From Candidatus Zipacnadia bacterium (lineage in GTDB: Bacteria; Armatimonadota; Zipacnadia; JALGUG01), in contig JALGUG010000004.1 in assembly GCA_029820995.1 (NCBI GenBank), positions 1 through 42,587 on the forward strand: a stretch of DNA of 42,587 bases, written 5' to 3'. Shown here piece after piece: positions 31,233-40,500 of this stretch. The notes below the pieces were generated by a model. The model was not told the origin of the DNA. It saw only the letters and a list, made by a program, of their open reading frames with translations, and searched no databases. The number at the start of each line of letters is the position of its first letter. Positions within the stretch are counted from its first letter, which is position 1. The position numbers and the translations under genes were made by a program.

Positions 31233-31313
31233 CTAGATGTGGTTTCATAAGCTCAATGACCAACGACAATCGTGCCTGAAGGCGCTCGTACAAGGATTCT
31301 GAACCGGTTCTAG
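31233..31313 (-). repeat. Intergenic inverted-repeat element, copy C
   Basis: The 81-base unit is bounded by CTAG at both ends. Read on the minus strand it begins at the LptD-like stop codon, contains GCGCCT-TC-AGGCACG as its inner hairpin and the core CGATTGTCGTTGGTCATTGAGC, and ends TATGAAACCACATCTAG. Confidence 0.6.
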
Positions 31314-33277
31314 TAGAACCCGCCGCCAAGCTCCAGCGCCAGTCGGTTCTCCTCGGCCGACCACCGCAGGGCGATCTCCCGGTTCCCAATGGCGCGTCCG
31401 ATGCTGACCTCCGCGTCACTGAAGGAGCCGAACCGATAGGTGAAGTAGCGGCCCAGGAGCTGGACGTGCCACTTGGGAGCAAAGCGATAATCCATCGAGC
31501 CGAGGGCGAACCAATTGTTCTCGGTGATATCGTAGCTGGCGTTGAGCATCGTGCGGAGCCGCCGGCTGCCGAAGGACACGTATGAGGCGTCGAGGCGCTG
31601 ACGGATACCGCGGCTGTAGGGAGAGCGGCTGCCGCTGCGCTGGGTGATGGCGTAGTCGAGGCTGACCCGGCGGCCGCCCTTGAAACGGCGGTCCATGCCG
31701 AGGGCGAAGCGCCAGTAGTGCTCGATGTCCAGATCGGAATCCCAGGTAAACTGGTAGGACAGCAGGGGGCGGATGCTGGAGACCTTGTCGGGTCGCCAGG
31801 GCCGCAAACTCAGGTCGGCCGACAGAGTCTGCGAGAACGGGGCCAGGTCGTAGTAGGACCGGTGGCGGTACTGGAGGCGTGTGCCGGGTCGCAGGCTTAA
31901 CCCCGTACGGCCGAGGCGCACGGGCCGGTTAAGGTAGTCTACTGAGGTGTCAAGGTTGAAGCCGGAGCCCGCGGTCTTGTCGCCGCCGAAGCGGTAGTAG
32001 AGGCGGCCACTGTTCAGCCTTTGGATGACGCTGGCGCTGGTGAACAGGTTCCTGTGGCCCGGCCAGGCAACATCGAAGGCGCCGTGCACACCCCGGCCGA
32101 TCTGCTGCTCGTGCGCCCAGTGCAGCCCTACGTCGGCGTACGGCAGGCTGTCCAGAGCAATGGAGCCATTGGCGTGGGGCGTGTCGTACTCGCGCTCTAG
32201 AGCCAGCGACCAGCCCTCCCGCACGCCCAGACGCCCATATCGTCGGCCCTTTTGCACGTGGACCGAGGTGGAAGACGTGTCGGTCACGGAGAGAAAATAG
32301 GGGAAGTCAACGGCAATGCCGCCGGTGGAGCTGACGTCAATCACCTGATTGTTGGTGCTGCCCCGATAGCCTTGCTTGCCCAGCACGAACAGGGGAGGCA
32401 GTTTCGTGACTCGCTGCTCACCCACGTAGAGCGTGGCGCTGCGGAGCACGACCTTTTCATCCGGGAACACCGTCACCGCGCGGCAGACCATCCAGGTACT
32501 GGGCTCTTCCTGCGGTTCGCGGAAGGCGTCCTCCGGCGGCGTCCAATTGGGCTTCTCAGTGATCTCGAGGGCCAGCCCGCGGAAGAAGACTTCCTGCACC
32601 TGGCCGATATCGTCAAACCGCCGCAAGACGCCTCGCTTGCGCACCAGGTCGTAGTAGGCCGTCTCTCCGCTGAGGCTGCGCTCGCCCCGCTTGATGCGCG
32701 GCAAATCGGCCTTCACGATCAGCCGATTGGTGTCAAGCCACAACTGATCGGCGAGGATGGTCAGGCCGCGGTACTTGAGCTCCGCGCTGAGTGCTTCGAC
32801 CCTCTCACTCTCCGGGTTGTAGCCGACCCATTTGCCCCGCACAAAGACAACGTTGGCCCCTTCCTCCGCCGCGACTCCCTCGGGCCGGAACTCGACCAGC
32901 GCCTCAGCCCGCCCACCATCCTGCACCTGCGCCTGGATCGTGGCCTGGCCGGGCTGGATGCTGGTAATCTCGGCGGTCGCTACACCGCCCGTGGTGGACA
33001 CGCGGATCTGGCGATCACGCTGCACGCCGTCCGTAGTCAGCTCGCCGAGGTTCGTATAAATGACAACCTCGGTGCCGTCAGGGACCGGGGAATTGTCCGA
33101 GTTCCGGAGGTCGGCGCGAACCGTAGCCGACGTGCGACCGTCCGCCGCCACGCTTTCGGGGATCACTGTCAGGCGAATGCGAACCGACACAAACCGGGAG
33201 CCGTACTGGGCGCCTGCCGGTGGCCCAGCAGCCAACACCGCGATCAAGATCGCTGCGGCTGCTCCCCATCGACTCAT
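31310..33277 (-). CDS. LptD/OstA-like outer-membrane protein with N-terminal Ig-like domain
   Basis: The 655-residue product has a signal peptide (AAAAILIAVLAAGPPAGAQ). A bacterial Ig-like domain (Big_1/invasin type, about residues 25-130) follows: RLTVIPESVAADGRTSATV, DGTEVVIYTNLGELT and TGGVATAEITSI. Next comes an OstA/LptA-like region (SAELKYRGLTILADQLWLDT, with SGETAYYDL), and then a long beta-strand-rich region ending in aromatic FY, as outer-membrane barrels do. LptD inserts LPS into the outer membrane; the Ig-like front is not part of the canonical protein. ATG 33277 is used, eight bases after TTGGAG. No lptA, lptB or lptE gene lies nearby. Confidence 0.65.
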   Translation of the reverse strand: MSRWGAAAAILIAVLAAGPPAGAQYGSRFVSVRIRLTVIPESVAADGRTSATVRADLRNSDNSPVPDGTEVVIYTNLGELTTDGVQRDRQIRVSTTGGVATAEITSIQPGQATIQAQVQDGGRAEALVEFRPEGVAAEEGANVVFVRGKWVGYNPESERVEALSAELKYRGLTILADQLWLDTNRLIVKADLPRIKRGERSLSGETAYYDLVRKRGVLRRFDDIGQVQEVFFRGLALEITEKPNWTPPEDAFREPQEEPSTWMVCRAVTVFPDEKVVLRSATLYVGEQRVTKLPPLFVLGKQGYRGSTNNQVIDVSSTGGIAVDFPYFLSVTDTSSTSVHVQKGRRYGRLGVREGWSLALEREYDTPHANGSIALDSLPYADVGLHWAHEQQIGRGVHGAFDVAWPGHRNLFTSASVIQRLNSGRLYYRFGGDKTAGSGFNLDTSVDYLNRPVRLGRTGLSLRPGTRLQYRHRSYYDLAPFSQTLSADLSLRPWRPDKVSSIRPLLSYQFTWDSDLDIEHYWRFALGMDRRFKGGRRVSLDYAITQRSGSRSPYSRGIRQRLDASYVSFGSRRLRTMLNASYDITENNWFALGSMDYRFAPKWHVQLLGRYFTYRFGSFSDAEVSIGRAIGNREIALRWSAEENRLALELGGGFY

Positions 33278-33448
33278 GTGCTTGGCTCCAACTACATCGC
33301 TGCTGCGGTGTCCGCTGCGACGTTTGCTACGATCACTGGTACGAAGGACGGGGGGCAACGCTGTCAGCCGCCCCCGTTGTCCAGACCTCCACGTGTCAAA
33401 CACCCGGCCCCTCGCCTCGGAGCGCAGGCCGAGCCCAAGGCCGGGCGA

Positions 33449-34597
33449 TTACTTCTCCAGGGCCACTATCGAATTGAAGACGACGAATTCCGAGAAATCT
33501 CCGGAAGTATAGTGCGCCCGAATACGATAGGTGTAGGCCTCACCGGAGATCACGGTGAAATCGTTGAACGTCGTCTTTCCGGCTTCCACGAAGTCGCCGC
33601 CGATGACCACAAAGGGACCGCCGCCCTCGGACCTCTCCAGGCGGTAGCCCAGCAAGGCCAGGCCGGCTTGCTCGATGGGAGGGTCCCAGGACAACCGGAT
33701 GCTGGTTTCGTCGCGGTCAACTCGCAGGTGGCGCGGCGGAGCCGGGCCGACGAAGGTCGGCCGCCCCTCGTCCTTATTGTTATTGACCAAGAAGGCCAGT
33801 GCGCCAATGACGGCCGCGACCATGAGCCACTGCCCGATCTTCTTGGACCGCTTGGGCTTCGACGGGTACTTGGTGCGCTTGCCGGCCATCACGCTGGCCA
33901 CTTTATAGGCCGCATTCTTGACCGCCAGGCGATGAAGCTGTCGCTCCTGCCCCCGAGCGTGGGGCCGGAAGGGGCTGGTTCCGCGAACGGCGAAGTTGGC
34001 AGCCGGCGTGACCTCGGCCTTCACGCCGCGCTTCGGATCATAATTGCCGAACACATCGTATGCTTCGCCGGACAGCGTAAGCGTGACCTGCGCCGGACGT
34101 TCCTGATACTCGTACTCGGAGATGGAGCCGAACAGAACCGTCTCGTATCCCAGTGCCGCCGCAATCTGGATGCAGGCGTACTTGTCTTTCTCTCCCTGCA
34201 CCACGCCGGGAGTGAGGCGCCCATCTTCCAGAGCGCGCAGGGTCTGGGGGGAGGTGGGCGAGAAGACGAAGGGATCGAACAGCCGCCGCCCGCCCTCGCC
34301 CTTTGCCTCGCGCAGCGCAGTCACGACAGCGTTGGTGACGCTGGTGACGAAGTCCAGGCGCCCGGGACCGCGCACGGCTCCCGTCTGGTCCTCGAAGGGC
34401 ACCACGAGTAGGGTGACCACGCCCGGCTTGGTGGCCAAGGAGAGCCCCATGGTGTTTTGCTGTGCCGCTGCTCGCGGCAACCCAACAGGCCCGAGGGGAG
34501 CCATCACAGTTGCCACGAACAGAGCCGCCAGCACCAGCGCAAAACGCCCCCGGCGGCGCCGCCTGAGAGCACGGTAAGCTGTTTTCGTCGAGATCAT
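33449..34597 (-). CDS. CsgG/TolB-like protein with membrane helix and fibronectin type III domain
   Basis: The 382-residue product has an N-terminal signal (FALVLAALFVATVMAPLGP) and a domain with GVVTLLVVPFEDQTGAVRG and ALGYETVLFGSISEYEY, resembling CsgG-like and TolB-N-type domains. A second hydrophobic segment (WLMVAAVIGALAFLVNN) near residue 260 leads to a fibronectin-III-like domain (APPRHLRVDRDETSIRLSWDP and YTYRIRAHYTSG). The function is not known; the mix suggests an envelope-spanning protein. The start follows AGGGGGTAACC by about eight bases. The gene between 41289 and the window edge has a comparable layout, so the two may be relatives. Confidence 0.65.
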   Translation of the reverse strand: MISTKTAYRALRRRRRGRFALVLAALFVATVMAPLGPVGLPRAAAQQNTMGLSLATKPGVVTLLVVPFEDQTGAVRGPGRLDFVTSVTNAVVTALREAKGEGGRRLFDPFVFSPTSPQTLRALEDGRLTPGVVQGEKDKYACIQIAAALGYETVLFGSISEYEYQERPAQVTLTLSGEAYDVFGNYDPKRGVKAEVTPAANFAVRGTSPFRPHARGQERQLHRLAVKNAAYKVASVMAGKRTKYPSKPKRSKKIGQWLMVAAVIGALAFLVNNNKDEGRPTFVGPAPPRHLRVDRDETSIRLSWDPPIEQAGLALLGYRLERSEGGGPFVVIGGDFVEAGKTTFNDFTVISGEAYTYRIRAHYTSGDFSEFVVFNSIVALEK

Positions 34598-34621
34598 GCT
34601 AGGGTTACCCCCTGCGGGACT

Positions 34622-34636
34622 AAGGGCTTTGCCCTT
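34622..34636 (-). promoter_or_regulatory. Short hairpin between the two envelope genes
   Basis: AAGGGC-TTT-GCCCTT is a 6-bp stem with a three-base loop between the stop of the 955-residue gene and the start of the following one. It may attenuate or set the ratio of the two products. Confidence 0.3.
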
Positions 34637-37503
34637 CAGCGCTGTAGCGACAAGGCGGCGACACGGCTGGTCGCCGTTCCATCAGCCGCTCGGGCACGCA
34701 AGCGGACAAGGTAGCGACCATTGGGCGCGCGCAAGCCGGCAGAGCTCGTGCCATCCCAGGCCATTGAGTGCTCGCCGGCGGGGACAAAGACGCCTCTGGC
34801 CAGGCGGCGGACACTCCGGCCGGCGATGTTGGTAATGGTGAGATCAACCGTTGCGTCTTGAGCCAGAGAGTAGACCAGATGCGCGCCGCCGTTCGCCGCC
34901 GGTTCGACCGTCAAGGACGTAACTACCACCGCACCGCCCCGGGCGGCGCCGGCGACGACCCGGAAATGTCGTTGAGCGCCGGCAGGGCCGGTCTTGAAGG
35001 TGCAGCCGGTAAGGGTGCGCATGTTGTAGCTGCGCTTGCCTTCCACATCTTCCAGCCGCAATCTCAATCGCTTGGGAACCTCCGACAGGTCCGGCCAATT
35101 GATCGCCACCTCGGCGCTGCTCAAGTCAGTGTTGACCACGAAGTCCCAGCTCTGGGCCTGCGGCGCGCTGCCGCGCACGTCCACCCAGTAGTTCCCCGCG
35201 CGGCGGCCCCAATCCGAGTGGGTGAAGGCCGCCTCCAACGTCGGCCCGTTGGGCAGCGCGGGCGGCGGGTTGGGCACGTCGGCCAAGTCGGGGCCATTCT
35301 CGGCCGCGGCGCTCACACCCAGCGTGCGGACACGAGGCGCCACGCCGGGCGCCGAGACGTGCAGATTCACGCGCCAATCATTCGGTCCGGGGACGCGCCG
35401 GGGCGCTGTCACGACAGGCTCCTCGGCACCGCTGGCGATGATCGGCGGCGGTGTGAACCTCATGATCAGGTCATCGAAGCACCAGATCCAGTAGCCGCGA
35501 TAAGGATCGAGGGTGGACTTGCTGAAATCGGTCTCAAAGCGATACTGCCCGCTGGTCACGTCGTACCAATACACGGTCGGCAGCAGGAGGCCGGCCCCCA
35601 CGGCTTCGGGCAGTGTTCGCTCCACCGTATCGCTCCCGATGACCTCCAGGCGCCGGGTATGGATGCTGTAGATGAACGGGTTGCCAATCTGGTTCCAACC
35701 CTTGTGCAGCTCTCGGTCGAAGGACTGGTTCAGGGACAGTTCCTGGCGGTCGGTGGGCATCACCAGCTTCTGCCGGGTGCGGTTCACGATCCAGAAGCCC
35801 ATGCCGGGAAAGATGTTGGTGGCGAAGGGCTCGGGGAAGAAGGCATAGGTATCGAGGTCCGGGTTCCAGCGAATGACGGTGGCATTGGCGCTGTTCAGTG
35901 GAGCGATGGACTGGAACACATGCTCTGCGTCCGAGTTCGCGAACTCGTACGGGATCGAGATCATGGCCAGACCCAGCGTGGGATCGAGATTGCTCTGGTT
36001 CAGCGTCGGCAAGCCCGGAATGCCGACGGTTCGGCGGATGCTCTTTCCCTGCGGGCCGGTGAAACGGATCTCCACGAGTCCGGTGCGCTCGCCGGTGGCC
36101 CGAGCCGTCCAGGTTGCTGCGGGGACCGGGGCCTCGTTGCGGACCACGGTGCCGATCAGCTTGGTCCGAGACTGATTCAGCGGGAACAGCTCCAGGCCCT
36201 CCGGCAGACTGATCGTCAAGGCCACGCCCATCAGCGTGCTCGCCCCGAAGTTGTCCACGATGGCGGACAAGGGGAAGGGGCTGTTGCCGGCGCCATCCGT
36301 CAGGTGGTAATCTTCAATGTCCGGCGTGTTCGGATCATCGCCCGGCCAGACCCGGAGGTTGAAGGGCGCATAACCCGCCAGGACGTAGGGACGCGCCAGG
36401 TCCTCCACCGAGCCGCCTAGACCGTAGTAGGTTACGTAGCGGCGGGACTGTCCCGGCGAGAGGGTTTGCTCATCCCAGCGCACGGCGGTTACCCAGTCCT
36501 CGTTCACAATGGGCACGCCGCCGCTGGGTGAGAAGGCATATTGGTCATAGCGCGCGGCCGTATTGAACAGGCCGAACTCCAGGGCGTCCGGTGTTCCGGC
36601 GGAGGTGGTGGCGATGCCGGCGTCAGAGACCTCCCCACCTCGCAGGACTCCCTTAAGTATGAACCCGGGGCTGACGGCATTGTCGAAGGCGACCCAGCTA
36701 TCGGGCAGCACTGGGATCTCGGCATTCGGGATGCTGCTCTCCTCATTGAGGACTTCGCCGGTAGAGAGCAGGATCTCCCGACCGTCCCGCGTAGTGGCGG
36801 TGGGCGCTCCGCCGAACCGGCCGTCGAAGACCACTCGCAGGCCGATGTACTGGTTCTGCGAGCTGTTATTGGTGACCACGTGGTCCACCTTGAGCAGGTC
36901 CCAGACCAGCTCCAGCGTCATGCGAACGGTGAGGAACTCCGTCGCATTCTGCGGCAGGTTGCTGCCGCCGCCCGAGATGTCCACGTCCAGCGGAATGATG
37001 TACTCGCCCCAGATGTTTCGACTGCCGACGATCGGCTCGACGCGCCAGAACACGGGCAGGAGGGACGGGTCCGTGACGGGCGCATAGTTGTCCATGGCCC
37101 CGCTGATCTCGAATGGCTGGCCATTGACCGAGAACACGGCGAAACATGTGTAGTCGGTGTGGTCCTGCGTGGGAGTCTGAGACGGGCCCAGTTCGCGGCC
37201 GGCGATGGTACCGTTTTCGTCAGTTCGAAGTGGATCGCCCTGGAGCGTCTCGAGCAGGAAGCGGCCGGCGGGATGGCGCTGGAAGTTCCAGGTGCCGCTC
37301 CGCCAGAAGCGGAACACCTCATTGTCGGTCATCGTCACCTGGAGCGTGCTGTCCGGGTGAGGCACCGTCAGTTTGTACAGGGGCAGGACAACTGGGCGGC
37401 TCCCTTGAGCGGCGACGGGCACGGCGGCCGCCAGCAGCAGGACCAGGATAAGTGCCAGAGGGACATAGACAAGGTGGGCTGCGATGCGATTTTGACTACG
37501 CAT
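34636..37503 (-). CDS. Large secreted protein with FlgD-Ig-like C-terminal module
   Basis: The 955-residue product has a signal peptide (LVYVPLALILVLLLAAAVPVAAQ). The first 430 residues are beta-rich with no family I recognise. Residues around 480-700 have GLAMISIPYEFANSD, VIRWNPDLDTYAFFPEPFA and GWNQIGNPF, which recur in the subtilase at 37570. From about 700 a module PGPNDWRVNLHVSAP runs to a FlgD-type Ig-like domain (LVYSLAQDATVDLTITNIAG, then RYLVRLRARAADG). Such C-termini occur on surface or secreted proteins and can serve as sorting tails. Role unknown; the protein is probably exported. The start follows AAGGGGACCCT. Confidence 0.65.
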   Translation of the reverse strand: MRSQNRIAAHLVYVPLALILVLLLAAAVPVAAQGSRPVVLPLYKLTVPHPDSTLQVTMTDNEVFRFWRSGTWNFQRHPAGRFLLETLQGDPLRTDENGTIAGRELGPSQTPTQDHTDYTCFAVFSVNGQPFEISGAMDNYAPVTDPSLLPVFWRVEPIVGSRNIWGEYIIPLDVDISGGGSNLPQNATEFLTVRMTLELVWDLLKVDHVVTNNSSQNQYIGLRVVFDGRFGGAPTATTRDGREILLSTGEVLNEESSIPNAEIPVLPDSWVAFDNAVSPGFILKGVLRGGEVSDAGIATTSAGTPDALEFGLFNTAARYDQYAFSPSGGVPIVNEDWVTAVRWDEQTLSPGQSRRYVTYYGLGGSVEDLARPYVLAGYAPFNLRVWPGDDPNTPDIEDYHLTDGAGNSPFPLSAIVDNFGASTLMGVALTISLPEGLELFPLNQSRTKLIGTVVRNEAPVPAATWTARATGERTGLVEIRFTGPQGKSIRRTVGIPGLPTLNQSNLDPTLGLAMISIPYEFANSDAEHVFQSIAPLNSANATVIRWNPDLDTYAFFPEPFATNIFPGMGFWIVNRTRQKLVMPTDRQELSLNQSFDRELHKGWNQIGNPFIYSIHTRRLEVIGSDTVERTLPEAVGAGLLLPTVYWYDVTSGQYRFETDFSKSTLDPYRGYWIWCFDDLIMRFTPPPIIASGAEEPVVTAPRRVPGPNDWRVNLHVSAPGVAPRVRTLGVSAAAENGPDLADVPNPPPALPNGPTLEAAFTHSDWGRRAGNYWVDVRGSAPQAQSWDFVVNTDLSSAEVAINWPDLSEVPKRLRLRLEDVEGKRSYNMRTLTGCTFKTGPAGAQRHFRVVAGAARGGAVVVTSLTVEPAANGGAHLVYSLAQDATVDLTITNIAGRSVRRLARGVFVPAGEHSMAWDGTSSAGLRAPNGRYLVRLRARAADGTATSRVAALSLQR

Positions 37504-37569
37504 AGGGTCCCCTTACCTTTCGCCCCCGGAAGCGCGTGGCGTCAGGTACTGTCGTTCGTTGTGCAAGCC

Positions 37570-40500
37570 TTACCGCAGCAGATCAAGGCCGCGCACTTGC
37601 CGTACGAGTTCGCCATTGGCCGCGCGGGCCGTAATGCTGACCAGATACCTACCGGCCGGCACCGCCGAGCCGCTGTCGGCGCGCTTGTTCCATGTCAAGC
37701 TGCTGGGTCCCGCGGGGCTGTGTCGGCCGCTGACCAGCGTGCGGACGCGGCGGCCGGCGATATTCGTGATCGCCACGTCCACGTCCGCAGCGCGCGATAG
37801 TGCGTAAGTGATGTTCACTCCGTTCCGGGCTGCCTCGGCCGCGAAGGCCGTCACGCGCAGCCCCGCCGCGCGGTCCCGAGGTTCGGCCACGATCTTGAAC
37901 CGACGCGTGCCGCCCTGGGTGCCGCTGTCGTAACGATAGCCGTGGCTGGTGCGCATCGCGACCGTCTTGCCGCCGTCCAGGTCTGTCAGGGTCAGCTCCC
38001 AGCGGCGAGGCACGGTGCTATTGATCTGCGGCCAGGTCAATTCCACCGTCGTGTTCGCCGCCGCGCACTCGACCTGCAGGTCCCAAGCGGCTGCGCCGTT
38101 GCGCAGGTCCTGGGTGTACCGGCCGGACCGCGGCCCCCAGTCTTCGTGGGGGAAGTAGGCCGACAGGCCGCCTACCGCCGGCGGAGGCTCAGGCACGTCT
38201 CGGCCCACGTCATAGGCTGCCGAGGCGGAGGCGCCCATGCCCAGGTAGTTCTCGGGGTCCTGCAACTCACCGGCTCGAACGCCGATCCGGAGGCGCCAAT
38301 CGTCCGGCCCCGGCGCGAACAGCATGTGCTGCGACCGCTTTGCTGCGGCCATCCCGGTGACCGGCGGGTACAGGTCCACGACGGTGTCCTTGAGCACGTG
38401 CACCCAGTACGCCTCAAAGGGCTCCAGCACGGCGCTGAGCGGATCAGTGAAGTCATAGTAGCCCGCGAGCCCGCCCGTTCCCGGAACGAAGCGGAACAGA
38501 ATCCCCTCGGTCACCTCGTCGGCAATGGCCTCGTCCAGGTCCTGGCGCACGCCGGCGGTGACGAACTGGGCGCTGGCCCAGGCGACTGCGTCGGTGAAGG
38601 GGTCGCCGATTTGGTGCCAGCCTCGCGGCCCAGAGGAGCCCAGAGGCAGTCGGATCCGGTACGGGCCGGCGACGGTGTCTACGGCCCGCCCCTGGATGTT
38701 GGGCAGCGACTGGGTGGGCAGACGGAGCCAATAGCCCAGTCCGGCCGGGGGCTGCAGGACCGTCGGGGTCGGCGTATGCACATCGGGCGGGTCAAAGGTG
38801 GCAAAGGGATCGGGGAAGACCCGGTACTTATTCGGTCCGTCAGCCAGGGCATCCCAGCGGAGCATGTCGAAGCTGCCGGGCGGCACCCCGAAGACGAAGG
38901 AGGGGTCCGGGTTCCCCAAGTCGGTAAAGGGCAGCGAGATCATCCGCAGGCCCGCGCCAACCGTAACGAGGGAAATGCGGAAGCTCGAGGTTGCCACGTC
39001 CGAGGCATTGCCCGCAAAGTCCGTAGCCTGGAAGGAAACAGTGTGCGCGGTCCGCGTGAGTTCCGCCGGGGGCGTATAGGTAAATATGCCGCTGCCGGGG
39101 TCGAATTGCCATTCGACCTTCGGGATGGTCACGCTGTCGAGCGTAAAGATGATCTCGTCCGGATTAACGCCACTGCCCCGGTCCGTGATGACTGCGGTGA
39201 TGACCGGCTTGCTGGTGCTGATCGTGGAGGCATTCTCGGGGAAGGTGATCGTGATCTGCGGCGCGTCAGCGTCAACTCCGACACGGACCCTGACCCGCCC
39301 GTAGCCCGTGAGAGTGTCCGGGCCGGGAGGATCAATGTCCACGGCCAGGCGCTGCAAGACCTGCTGCAGATCCACATCCGTGCGCGAGAGGTCCTCGCTG
39401 AGAATCAGTGCTGCTGCGCCGGCGACGTGAGCGGCGGCCGCGGAGGTGCCCATGAAGGGGTTAAGCATCACGTTGGGCTGGGCGGGGTCGAACACGCCGA
39501 CGGCCTGTGCCGTAATGACGCCGTCCGGGCCGGCCAGGTCGGGCTTCAGCGGGGGGCTGACACCCAGCCGCGGCCCCTGCGAGCTGAAATCCTCCATGGT
39601 GTCAACCGGCAAGGCCGGCGGTTGGTCCGCCGGATTGGCGATCTGGCTGAAATCGTTGGTGCCCCGTGTGGCCGCGATGGTCATCGCGCCATCGGCGTCG
39701 GCCAACCGCGGCAGGCTCGACTCAGGCACCTGATTGACCGTCTCGATGTCCACATCGGGCACGAAGAGCTGAAACTGCTGGGGCTGGAGGGCGGGGTCCG
39801 CCATCACGGCCTGCAGGCGAAGCTGGTATAGACCGTCCGCGGGCGCGACTGCGAACAGCGCCTCCTCCGGCGGATCGTCGCCATTCTGCGTGAAGTTGGA
39901 GCGGGCGATCTCGAGTCCCCCGGCATCTTCCAGCACCAGATCGTAGTCCTGGTCGGTCAAGGCGCCTGCGCTTTCGTACCAACTGACCCAACAAGTAATC
40001 TGCTGACCGGCCACAAGCTGGATGCCGATGGTGTCATCGCCGCCGCTGAACTCGATCCAATTGTCCGAGTTGGTGTCGGTGCCCGTTCCCATCCAGTGCC
40101 GCTTGGCGTATCCGCCCGCGGCCTGAACCCAGAGGATGCCCTGGTCTCGAGCCCGAGTGATCGCCTGCGACTCCGGCGAGCTGCCGTCGTATGGCCCGTT
40201 GAGGAACGTCGTCGCGGAGCAAATGATGTCCTGGCTGGCGGAGATTGCCGCGTCCACAGCCTGGGCGAACTCCAGCTCGCTGGAAACGGAGTACAGCGTG
40301 AGCGTAGCCTCCGGGGCCACGTCGGCGATAACTTCGGCCACCGCACTGCCGTGTGGACTGGGCTGGGCGCCGTCGGCGCGCAGGTTGACCTGCATGGGGG
40401 GCGCCAGGAACTCGGTGGCGACCAGATTGGCAAAGCTGACATCAATGACGCCGATTTTCACGCCGCGGCCCAGAATGCCGGGGATAACGAAGGCGCCGGC

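Noticed and set aside
32252-34411. Plus-strand open frame of 719 codons spanning two minus-strand genes
   Set aside because: It crosses the boundary of two recognised genes and their intergenic region, has no signature motif and shows shadow-type composition.
34598-34640. GGGCAAAGCCC segment reminiscent of part of a cyclic di-GMP riboswitch
   Set aside because: Only a short hairpin is present. The other conserved helices and the GCACAGGGCAAACC part are absent and the space is too small.
37942-39831. Plus-strand open frame of 629 codons across the subtilase gene
   Set aside because: It is antisense to a gene with an intact catalytic triad and shared domains, has no family motifs and is rich in Arg, Gly and His, as expected for a shadow frame in GC-rich DNA.
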